The notes beneath the pieces are model-generated. The model made no database searches and was not told the origin of the DNA. It was given only the letters and a program-made list of their open reading frames with translations. A stretch of 64,000 bases of DNA from NCBI GenBank assembly GCA_964524515.1, contig CAZGEA010000005.1, positions 1 through 64,000 of the forward strand, in the 5' to 3' direction. Every line of letters starts with the position of its first letter. Positions within the stretch are counted from its first letter, which is position 1. This document shows positions 1 to 7,268 of this stretch, one piece after another. Made by a program: the position numbers and the translations under genes. The DNA is from CAZGEA01 sp964524515 (GTDB taxonomy: Bacteria; Patescibacteriota; Microgenomatia; UBA8517).

Positions 1-114
1 CTCTATTTCCTCCTCCAAATCCACCTCTTCTGTCACTTCCTCCTCTATTTCCTCCTCCAAATCCACCTCTTCTGTCACTTCCTCCTCTATTTCCTCCACC
101 AAATCCACCTCGTC
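1..114 (-). repeat. 42-bp tandem repeat encoding the RGG tail of PNPase
   Basis: The block starting CTCTATTTCC recurs at 1, 43 and 85, giving a 42-bp period. The first two units are nearly identical and the third has a few changes. Read on the minus strand each unit is 14 residues (GGFGGGNRGGSDRR). The period is a multiple of three, so unit gain or loss would keep the frame. The array continues past the window edge. Confidence 0.9.
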
Positions 115-2221
115 CTCCACCTTCTCGTTCTGGCTTTTGGTCACTTGCTGGATCCATATTCATTGAAAGCTTTAATCTTCCCATTTCATCAACCCTAACT
201 ACACGTACATTCACTTTATCTCCAACAGCAGCTTTTTCATTTGCATCAGAAACAAATGCACCAGTTGGATCCATATCAGATACATGTACTAATCCTTCTT
301 TTCCAGGGAAAATTTCAACAAAAGCTCCATAATTTTCAACTCGTGTAACTGTTCCATCATAAAGCTCGTTTGGTTGTGGAACACGTGTCATTCCTGCAAT
401 TATCGATTTAGCCTTTTCAACAGCTTCTGCATTTACACTTGAAATTGAAATTACACCAGTATCCTCAACTTCAATTTGTGCTCCGGTATCAGCAGTTAAT
501 TTTTTAATTGTTCTGCCCCCTGGCCCAATAATTTCACCAATAGATTCAGTAGGAATCGTTATTGTTTCAATCTTTGGAGCATGAACTGAAACTTTTTCTC
601 GTGGAGCTGAAATGCAATCAGTAATAACTTTCAAAATTTCAATTCTAGCTTTATGTGCTTGAACCAATGCTTCACCTAAAATTTTATCGGTCAACATTAA
701 AGTTTTAACATCTAATTGAAGTGCAGTAATTCCCTTTGTAGTTCCTGCAACTTTAAAATCCATATCTCCATGATGATCTTCAAAACCAACAATATCTGTC
801 AAAATTGAATACTCTTTTGGTGACTCCACAATTACTCCCATAGCAATTCCACCAACTGGTGCCTTAATTGGTACTCCAGCATCCATTAAAGCAAGTGTTG
901 ATCCACAAGTTGAAGCCATAGATGTTGATCCATTAGAACTCATTACTTCAGATACTATTCGAATTGCATAAGGAAAGTCAGCTTCACTTGGAATTACAGG
1001 CATAATTGCACGCTCTGCCAATGCTCCATGACCAATTTCACGTCTATTTGGTCCACCAAATCTTCCAGCTTCACCAGTTGCATAAGGAGGCATACTGTAG
1101 TGGTGTATGTATCTTTTTTCTTGCTCACCCTCTGCAGTTTCAATTAGTTGGCCAAGTGATGATGCGCCAAGAGTAGCAACTGACAAAACTTGTGTTTGTC
1201 CTCTTTGAAATAATCCAGTTCCATGAGTTCGTGGTAATAGTCCTACTTCAGCTGTCAATTGTCTTAACTGATCATGTTTTCGTCCATCAGGTCGCTCACC
1301 AGACAAAACCATCTCACGTACTTTTTCATGAATTAATTCCTCAAAGGTAGATGTTACAACTTTTGGATCAACATCAGATAATTGCTCACAAATTCCTTGA
1401 ATTAATTCAGCTGTTGATGTGTCTCCTCCTTCATGAAGTGCCAAATTGGCAACAATTTGTTTCAATTGTGGCTCTAAAATCTTCTTAATTTGTCCCAAAA
1501 CTGCCTTATCTTCTTTTGCTTTTACTATTTCTTCTTTTGTGTGTCCAACTTCTTTTGCAAATTCATTTATTAATTTAATTAACGATTCAGATTCATCCTT
1601 TGCAAAACTAATCGCCTTTGCTACAACGTCTTCTTCGATTTCATTCATTCCAGCTTCAATCATGACAACAGAATCGGCAGTTGATGAAACAACCAAATCC
1701 ATTTCAGATTCAGAAATCTCTAAAGTTGTTGGATTAACAATAAATTTTTCATCCTTTCGGCCAATTCGAAGAGTAGCAATTGGTCCTTCCCATGGAATTG
1801 AAGATGCAGCAAGTGCAGCTGAAACTGCAATGCTTCCCAAAATAACAGGGTCATTTTCCATATCAATAGACATTACATTTACAATTACTTGAACTTCACG
1901 TCGATATGAACTTGGGAATAATGGTCTAATGGAGCGATCAATCAATCTTCCTGATAATATTTCTTCATCACTTGCTTTTCCTTCTCGCTTTACCCATCTA
2001 CTACCTTTTATGCGTCCTCCAGCATAAAGTCTTTCCATGTAATCAACAGATAGAGGGAAGTAATCAAGGTCATCTTTTACATTTCCACGTACAACAGTTG
2101 CAAAAACAACAGTTTCACCGTGTTGTGCCATAACCGCAGAAGTTGCTTGTGAAGCGAGCTTACCAGTTGATATTGTTAGAGGTTTACCTCCAAATTGAAT
2201 TGTCTTTTTAATTTCGGCCAT
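1..2221 (-). CDS. pnp: polyribonucleotide nucleotidyltransferase (PNPase), 3' end cut by window edge
   Basis: PNPase degrades RNA 3' to 5' by phosphorolysis. The reading frame opens at ATG 2221 (MAEIKKTIQFGGKPL) and stays open to the window edge, so at least 740 codons are present. Visible are the N-terminal RNase PH domain (RLYAGGRIKGSR, DRSIRPLFP), the second PH domain with GGIAMG and the catalytic GDMDFK stretch, the KH motif GEIIGPGGRT, and an S1 domain ending in RLKLSMN. After S1 comes a Gly/Arg-rich tail of GGFGGGNRGGSDRR units, which is not part of the usual PNPase core. The gene lies 3 bp after rpsO, the classic rpsO-pnp order. The stop codon is outside the window, so the tail length is unknown. 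Confidence 0.97.
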   Translation of the reverse strand, partial: MAEIKKTIQFGGKPLTISTGKLASQATSAVMAQHGETVVFATVVRGNVKDDLDYFPLSVDYMERLYAGGRIKGSRWVKREGKASDEEILSGRLIDRSIRPLFPSSYRREVQVIVNVMSIDMENDPVILGSIAVSAALAASSIPWEGPIATLRIGRKDEKFIVNPTTLEISESEMDLVVSSTADSVVMIEAGMNEIEEDVVAKAISFAKDESESLIKLINEFAKEVGHTKEEIVKAKEDKAVLGQIKKILEPQLKQIVANLALHEGGDTSTAELIQGICEQLSDVDPKVVTSTFEELIHEKVREMVLSGERPDGRKHDQLRQLTAEVGLLPRTHGTGLFQRGQTQVLSVATLGASSLGQLIETAEGEQEKRYIHHYSMPPYATGEAGRFGGPNRREIGHGALAERAIMPVIPSEADFPYAIRIVSEVMSSNGSTSMASTCGSTLALMDAGVPIKAPVGGIAMGVIVESPKEYSILTDIVGFEDHHGDMDFKVAGTTKGITALQLDVKTLMLTDKILGEALVQAHKARIEILKVITDCISAPREKVSVHAPKIETITIPTESIGEIIGPGGRTIKKLTADTGAQIEVEDTGVISISSVNAEAVEKAKSIIAGMTRVPQPNELYDGTVTRVENYGAFVEIFPGKEGLVHVSDMDPTGAFVSDANEKAAVGDKVNVRVVRVDEMGRLKLSMNMDPASDQKPEREGGGRGGFGGGNRGGSDRRGGFGGGNRGGSDRRGGFGGGNR

Positions 2222-2224
2222 AAC

Positions 2225-2491
2225 TTATTTTAAATTTAACGATTTTCTTAATTTCTCGTAACGCTCGGAGTCGCGTTTTTGAAGATAAGTAAGTAAACGT
2301 CTTCGCTTTGCTACCATGGATAATAGTCCACGTCTTGAATGAACATCTTTATTGTGTGCACCCAAATGTGAAACTAATTTATCAATCTTTGCAGAAAGAA
2401 GTGCAATCTGAACTTCAGGCGAACCAGTGTCACCCTTTTCTCTTGCAAACTGTGTAATTATATCCGATTTACTTTGTGATGTTAATGCCAT
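2225..2491 (-). CDS. rpsO: 30S ribosomal protein S15
   Basis: An 88-residue S15 of normal length, binding 16S rRNA in the central domain of the small subunit. The sequence carries the family signatures GDTGSPEVQIALLSAKI, LVSHLGAHNKDVHSRRGL and a KRRRLLTYL helix. It starts at ATG 2491 and its stop lies 3 bp before the pnp start. The 124-bp gap upstream contains an imperfect hairpin (ATAAC/GTTAT near 2526-2540) and an AT-rich run that could hold a promoter. S15 often autoregulates through leader structure in other bacteria, but that is not shown here. Confidence 0.97.
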   Translation of the reverse strand: MALTSQSKSDIITQFAREKGDTGSPEVQIALLSAKIDKLVSHLGAHNKDVHSRRGLLSMVAKRRRLLTYLQKRDSERYEKLRKSLNLK

Positions 2492-2615
2492 CTTGTTTTT
2501 TTATATTTCTATTATCGGCAGTGTCATGAATAACCCAGTTATGAGAACATTACTCAAATCCGAGAAATCATCTTGTGTAATATATCATATCAAAGACCAA
2601 ACAGCAAAGATGTTT

Positions 2616-3527
2616 TTATTTTGCAGAAGAATTATCTCCGCCACCTCTATAAATCTTAGGTTCCAACCAGCTCTGTGGAGCACCTGGTTTTGGCGCAGAA
2701 GTAGATTGAACGGATTGAGCCTGTGGTTGAGATTGAGGTTGTGTTTGTAGCTTTGGAGCTTCCCCAGGAATTGATCCTTGTGGAAATTGCTGTCGTCTTG
2801 GCATTTGTGATGCAGTAATTCGTCTGGCTCCAGCTCTCATCAAATCGGCTAGCGCTTGAAATGTATCAGCATTAACTTCTGTCGAGGTTAAACCTTTTGT
2901 TCCTTCTTCAATTCCCATTAATAAATTAGTTGCAATATCAGGATTTATAGTCAAAGCATTATCTTTTAATAAAAAATAAACTACTTCAGAAATTGATGAG
3001 CCTTGTTTTGCAAACGAATATAAAGGTTTTTCAGAATTCAATCTCAATTCTCGTATTCCAACATGAAGTAATTTTACATCCAAAAAATCTTTTGTATTAA
3101 CGCATGGAAAATGTGTTTCATTCCCACCACCTATTAAAATAGCGCTATCCGCTAAAAGTCCAGTATATGATAAATTCACAGATTCAATTTTTGGAGGAAC
3201 AATTCCAGGCTTTGGGATAATTTTTAAAAATCCCTCATCACCATCAATATCAAAAGAAACACGATCAACATTCTCAACTGCATTGTATCCTGGAAATCGA
3301 ATCAATAAATTTTTATTTCCCAACTCAGTTGTTACTTTATCAACTGCAACCAATCTATTAAATTCAACCAACATCGGCTGGGGACTATAAATAGTAACAT
3401 CTTTTCCCATTTGAACTAAAGAAAGATACATCGAAAGTCCAGAAGCAACTTGATCAAAATAAGGATTTACAGGTAAAACAATAGCAATTGAATTTGAAGT
3501 TATTAAATTTGAAAACGTTTCATTCAT
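2616..3527 (-). CDS. degenerate DHH/NrnA-like phosphoesterase homologue
   Basis: 303 residues laid out like an NrnA/RecJ-type DHH phosphoesterase: an N-terminal strand-loop (LPVNPYFDQVASGLSMYL), a middle segment (LLHVGIRELRLN) and a late helix region (NLLMGIEEGTKG). The positions normally holding the metal-binding PDxD, DHH and GIxTDT residues read PYFD, LHV and GIEEGT, so most catalytic ligands appear lost. A Pro/Gln/Ser-rich tail follows from about residue 245. The gene overlaps infB by 4 bp (ATGA) and sits where nrnA lies in the usual infB-rbfA-nrnA-truB-rpsO-pnp order. It is probably a non-catalytic or altered-function relative, perhaps RNA-binding. Confidence 0.7.
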   Translation of the reverse strand: MNETFSNLITSNSIAIVLPVNPYFDQVASGLSMYLSLVQMGKDVTIYSPQPMLVEFNRLVAVDKVTTELGNKNLLIRFPGYNAVENVDRVSFDIDGDEGFLKIIPKPGIVPPKIESVNLSYTGLLADSAILIGGGNETHFPCVNTKDFLDVKLLHVGIRELRLNSEKPLYSFAKQGSSISEVVYFLLKDNALTINPDIATNLLMGIEEGTKGLTSTEVNADTFQALADLMRAGARRITASQMPRRQQFPQGSIPGEAPKLQTQPQSQPQAQSVQSTSAPKPGAPQSWLEPKIYRGGGDNSSAK

Positions 3528-4921
3528 TCGACGGATAGTAACACGTCGCCAGGTGCAAAATCAAGATTCGGAGTAAACAAAACCCCAAATTCGCCCAAAT
3601 CTGTTATTTCTTTAACTTCCATTTTTTGCTTCCTAAGTGAAGTAACTCTCACGTCCCCCAATAATGTTTCACCCCTCATTAATTTCAATTTATCTTTAAT
3701 TAAAAATTTACCCTCAAGCATCCTACATCCCGCAACTTTTCGTCCATCAAATGGAAAGCTAGTAATAATCTCTGCTTTTCCCTTAATTATTTTCTCTTTT
3801 CCCATCAAAAGCTCAGTCAATCTCTCAAACAATCTATAAATTATATTAAAACTCTCAATCCTAACTCGCTCTGATTCAGCCAATTTTGCGATATTACTTG
3901 ATGGTTTCAAATCAAACAAAAATATTCCATCAATTACAGAATTTTTATCTTTCGAAGACGTTTTGCATGAAAAAACTTCAGATTCTGTAATCTCCCCAAC
4001 TCCAAATCCAACAACAGAAACACTGTTTGGTATTTGAGATAAAATTGCCTCAAGTGATCCTTCAGTCCTTGCTTTTATAAAAATAGACAACTTAGGATTT
4101 TCAACAATCATTGATTTTTGATCTGGCAATTTAATTTCATAAGATAAAGATGACAACTTTGCTCCAACTGATGGGGGTGTATCAAATCCAATTACCAATC
4201 CTGGCTCACCAGGGTTAATTTGTTTAATTGGCTTCATTAAATCATTAAAAATTCCACGAACACTAGTTTTCTCCGCTCCTATAAAAATCTGATCTCCAAC
4301 TTTTAGTGTTCCATTCTTTACAACAATAGATCCATAAGCACCTCTTTTATCTTTTCCATTTTCAATTACATATGCTTCCAAAGAGCCTTCAGGGTCTGCC
4401 TTAATATCATTTACTTCAGAAAGAAGCAGTAAAATATCAATTAAATCAGGAATTCCCTCACCAGTTTTTGAAGATAATGGAATATATGGGATATCTCCTC
4501 CTCTTTTTTCAAAATAGACCCCCTGAGCTTCAAGTTGTGCCAGAGTTGATTCAATATTTGCTCCAGGCATATCAATTTTAGTTATTGCAACGACATATGG
4601 AACTTTAGCTTTGCCAATTGCCTGAATTGCTTCCACAGTTTGAGGTTTCACTCCATCATCTGCGGCCACAACTAATATTGCAATATCAGCCAGTCTTGCA
4701 CCACGCTCACGCATTCCAAAAAAGGCAGCATGGCCTGGAGTATCTAAAAATGTAATAAATTTCCCGGATTTCTCAACAACTGTGGCTCCAATACTTTGTG
4801 TTATTCCGCCAGCCTCCCGTGCTGCAACAGAACTTTTGCGGATATTATCTAATAGACTAGTCTTACCATGGTCAACATGACCGAGTACAACAACAATGCT
4901 TTGGCGTATTTTTTCTGACAT
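3524..4921 (-). CDS. infB: translation initiation factor IF-2, short form
   Basis: IF-2 is the GTPase that places initiator fMet-tRNA on the 30S subunit. The 465-residue protein begins almost directly with the G domain: G1 GHVDHGKT, G2 GGITQSIGA, G3 DTPGHAAF, G4 TKID (NKID in most relatives), G5 SSKTGEG. Domains II to IV follow. The long N-terminal extension of most bacterial IF-2 (E. coli 890 residues) is missing, and no upstream in-frame start would restore it. The gene lies 33 bp after nusA and overlaps the next gene by 4 bp. Confidence 0.95.
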   Translation of the reverse strand: MSEKIRQSIVVVLGHVDHGKTSLLDNIRKSSVAAREAGGITQSIGATVVEKSGKFITFLDTPGHAAFFGMRERGARLADIAILVVAADDGVKPQTVEAIQAIGKAKVPYVVAITKIDMPGANIESTLAQLEAQGVYFEKRGGDIPYIPLSSKTGEGIPDLIDILLLLSEVNDIKADPEGSLEAYVIENGKDKRGAYGSIVVKNGTLKVGDQIFIGAEKTSVRGIFNDLMKPIKQINPGEPGLVIGFDTPPSVGAKLSSLSYEIKLPDQKSMIVENPKLSIFIKARTEGSLEAILSQIPNSVSVVGFGVGEITESEVFSCKTSSKDKNSVIDGIFLFDLKPSSNIAKLAESERVRIESFNIIYRLFERLTELLMGKEKIIKGKAEIITSFPFDGRKVAGCRMLEGKFLIKDKLKLMRGETLLGDVRVTSLRKQKMEVKEITDLGEFGVLFTPNLDFAPGDVLLSVE

Positions 4922-4954
4922 GATAATAGTATTTTTTGGGTTTCAGACACCATA

Positions 4955-6010
4955 TTAAGGTGTTTTTTCTTCTGTTTCATCTTTCTTAGATTCTTCCTCA
5001 ACCTCTTCAACCTTCTCGCTCTCAACATAAGCACCTTTTACTTCAATTCCCCAATTGGTCAATCGGCTGGCAAGTCGAACATTTTGTCCTTCACGTCCAA
5101 TTGCAAGTGAAAGCTGATCTTCAGCCACTGTTACAATTGCAGTTTTAGAATTTTCATCTAATTGAATCTCCAACACATTAACAGGGGACAAAGAAGCTTT
5201 GATATATTCTTTTGCATCCTCAGTCCAAGCAACAATATCAACACGTTCTCCACCCAACTCATTAGTAACAGCCTGAACACGAACTCCTTTTTGCCCAACA
5301 CATGATCCAACTGGGTCAACTCCAGATTGAGAAGAATAAACAGCTATTTTAGTTCTTACCCCAGCCTCACGAGCAATTGCTTTAATCTCAACTGCATGAG
5401 ATGCAATTTCAGGAACTTCTCTCTCAAATAATTTACTAACAAAATCCTCGCTAGCTCGAGATAATATTATTTGTTTTCCACGAGGAGTTTCTTCAATTGA
5501 TTTAAGCAAAAATGTTAATCTTTGATTTGAAGTTAATCGCTCAGTAGGAACACGCTCAGTTGATGGCATGTACCCTTCAGTTTTTCCTAAATCAATTCGC
5601 ACATTTGGTCCATCAAATCGAAGTACCATTCCAGAAATAAGTCCTCCCAATCGTGCAGTATATTCATCCATTAGGTTTGTGCGCTCCGCTTCACGAATTT
5701 TTTGGTGAATTACTTGTTTTGCAGTTTGAGCGGCAATTCTTCCAAATCCTGGTGGGGTAACATCTTTTTTCTCTTCAGGTTTATCAATTGGATTTGCAAA
5801 AACACGTGTCTCACCTGTAATCTGGTCCATTTCAACACTAATTTGAAATTCATCAAAACTATCTCCACGCTCTCTAGCATCTCGCCTAAATGCAGCCTCA
5901 ATAGCTTCTTTCATTGTGTCAATAATCACAGAAGGGTCAAGACCCCGGTCTTGTGCCAGTGCCTTCAAAGCTTGAGCAAATTCAGTTCTTGCAGTTTGTT
6001 GCATAATCAA
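4955..6010 (-). CDS. nusA: transcription termination/antitermination factor NusA
   Basis: 351 residues. The order is an N-terminal RNA-polymerase-binding domain (1-125), S1 (GMVLRFDGPNVRIDLGKTEGYMP), KH1 (VGSCVGQKGVRVQAV) and KH2 (LAIGREGQNVRLAS), then a short acidic Glu/Lys tail. The C-terminal acidic repeats of E. coli NusA are absent, as in many Gram-positives. The start could be ATG 6010 or the in-frame ATG 6004 two codons later. The usual upstream neighbour rimP is not here; an MGMT gene lies 22 bp upstream. Confidence 0.96.
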   Translation of the reverse strand: MIMQQTARTEFAQALKALAQDRGLDPSVIIDTMKEAIEAAFRRDARERGDSFDEFQISVEMDQITGETRVFANPIDKPEEKKDVTPPGFGRIAAQTAKQVIHQKIREAERTNLMDEYTARLGGLISGMVLRFDGPNVRIDLGKTEGYMPSTERVPTERLTSNQRLTFLLKSIEETPRGKQIILSRASEDFVSKLFEREVPEIASHAVEIKAIAREAGVRTKIAVYSSQSGVDPVGSCVGQKGVRVQAVTNELGGERVDIVAWTEDAKEYIKASLSPVNVLEIQLDENSKTAIVTVAEDQLSLAIGREGQNVRLASRLTNWGIEVKGAYVESEKVEEVEEESKKDETEEKTP

Positions 6011-6032
6011 GTGATAGTATATACCAATAAGA

Positions 6033-6338
6033 TCACCTTGACCACTGACTTTTTATGAGGTCCACTTTTTCTCCATTAAAATTGACGCCTTCTTTAATTA
6101 ACATTTCTCTTTTTTGTTTTACACCACCAACACCAGAATAACCAGTTAACGCTCCATTTGAGGAAACAACTCGGTGGCATGGTGTGTGTGGTGCATCAGG
6201 GTTAATACGCATAAAAGCACCAATTGCACGTGCTGCCTTTGGTTTCCCAACAATTTTAGCAATTTGTCCATAAGTTGCTACTTTTCCTTTAGGAATCTCC
6301 CGGGTTATCTCGTAGACTTTTTCTCTAAAATCATTCAT
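6033..6338 (-). CDS. single-domain methylguanine-DNA methyltransferase (MGMT/Ogt-like)
   Basis: 101 residues matching only the DNA-binding/active-site domain of O6-alkylguanine-DNA alkyltransferases. It has the helix-turn-helix with arginine finger (KPKAARAIGAFMRIN) and the PCHRVV active site. The acceptor cysteine is present, so this is not a Trp-type alkyltransferase-like (ATL) protein, although its size is that of ATLs. The N-terminal ribonuclease-like domain of full-length Ogt is missing. It starts 3 bp after dnaJ ends and precedes nusA, so it probably shares the chaperone transcript. Confidence 0.88.
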   Translation of the reverse strand: MNDFREKVYEITREIPKGKVATYGQIAKIVGKPKAARAIGAFMRINPDAPHTPCHRVVSSNGALTGYSGVGGVKQKREMLIKEGVNFNGEKVDLIKSQWSR

Positions 6339-6341
6339 TTC

Positions 6342-7205
6342 TTACAATCCTTCATTCTTCATCTGCTCAACCAAACGCTTCTGTTCTCGAGTTAACTTTT
6401 GAGGCACATCAATAACAATTTTTACATATTGGTCTCCTTTTCGGCTTGTATTAACAATTGGAGCCCCCTCCCCTTTAAGTCGCAATATTGTTCCAGCTTT
6501 AGTCCCAGCTCTCACTTTTATAGTTACTAATTTATAAACTGTTGGAACTTGAACGCTACCTCCAAGTATCGCCAGTGAAAATGGAATTTCAAGATTTACA
6601 TGAATATCTGATCCTTCACGCTCAAAAACTTCATGACGAGACACTTCAACTGTCAATAAAAAATCATCAAAATTAATTCGCGATCCAGATGAAATTCCTG
6701 CAGGAATTTTAATTTTTCTTCGTTTTCCGTTAATATCAACAGTTTTTTCAACTCCCTTTATTGAATCCATAAATTCAATAGTTATTTGATATGACGGAAC
6801 ACTACGAGATCGGGATCCAAAAGGGCTTCCACCACCAAAAAAACTTTCAAAAATATCAAATGCATCTCCAAAATCAGCATTCCCAAAGGGGTTTTGACCA
6901 GGGGACGATGAATACGAATAAGTAAATGGTCCTTGTGCTCCGGCATATGGATTTCCGCCACCACGGCCTCCAGCTCCGCCTTTAAAAGCATCATGCCCAA
7001 ATTGGTCATATGATTGCTTTTTTTGTGGATCTGATAACACTTGATAAGCTTCATTCAATTCCTTAAATTTCTTTTCGGCTTGTTCCTTGTCAGATCCCTG
7101 ATGACGGTCCGGATGCCATTTTAAAGCCTCTTTTCGATATGCCTTTTTAATATCATCAGCAGATGAGCTCTTAGTTACACCTAATATTGAATAATAATCA
7201 GCCAT
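6342..7205 (-). CDS. dnaJ: DnaJ/CbpA-type co-chaperone lacking the zinc finger
   Basis: 287 residues. A J domain with the HPD tripeptide (WHPDRHQG) stimulates DnaK ATPase. It is followed by a Gly/Phe/Ser-rich linker (about 75-130) and the two C-terminal beta-barrel substrate-binding domains ending in a dimerisation helix (LTREQKRLVEQM). The four CXXCXGXG repeats of type I DnaJ are absent, so it is a type II/CbpA-like protein acting here as the operon's DnaJ. It lies downstream of dnaK behind its own CIRCE and promoter. ATG 7205 lies about 10 bases from the -10 box. Confidence 0.93.
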   Translation of the reverse strand: MADYYSILGVTKSSSADDIKKAYRKEALKWHPDRHQGSDKEQAEKKFKELNEAYQVLSDPQKKQSYDQFGHDAFKGGAGGRGGGNPYAGAQGPFTYSYSSSPGQNPFGNADFGDAFDIFESFFGGGSPFGSRSRSVPSYQITIEFMDSIKGVEKTVDINGKRRKIKIPAGISSGSRINFDDFLLTVEVSRHEVFEREGSDIHVNLEIPFSLAILGGSVQVPTVYKLVTIKVRAGTKAGTILRLKGEGAPIVNTSRKGDQYVKIVIDVPQKLTREQKRLVEQMKNEGL

Positions 7206-7215
7206 ATATGGGGTT

Positions 7216-7244
7216 ATTGTACCAATTTAAGAAAGATTTGTTAA
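7216..7244 (-). promoter_or_regulatory. internal promoter for dnaJ
   Basis: On the minus strand a TTAACA -35 box (7239-7244) is separated by exactly 17 bases from a TACAAT -10 box (7216-7221). The predicted start point falls near 7209, only about 4 bases from the dnaJ ATG, and no Shine-Dalgarno sequence fits in between. The -35 overlaps the CIRCE element, so HrcA binding should block it. Confidence 0.6.
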
Positions 7245-7268
7245 GCACTCAAGAAAATTGATTGCTAA
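7242..7268 (-). promoter_or_regulatory. CIRCE operator (HrcA site) at the dnaK/dnaJ junction
   Basis: The plus strand reads TAAGCACTC, nine bases, GATTGCTAA. Against the CIRCE consensus TTAGCACTC-N9-GAGTGCTAA there is one mismatch in each arm, and the spacing is exact. The element overlaps the dnaK stop codon (7265-7267) and the -35 box of the dnaJ promoter. Confidence 0.75.

Noticed and set aside
1..114. Tandem repeat resembling a CRISPR-like or satellite array
   Set aside because: The repeats are contiguous without unique spacers and translate in frame as the PNPase tail.
1446..1892. 148-codon plus-strand ORF
   Set aside because: It lies antisense inside pnp, which has clear PNPase motifs on the other strand, and the translated product is low-complexity Ser/Ile/Phe.
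2427..2750. 107-codon plus-strand ORF across rpsO and the gap
   Set aside because: It overlaps rpsO and the Gln/Pro tail of the DHH-like gene in antisense and shows no protein family features.
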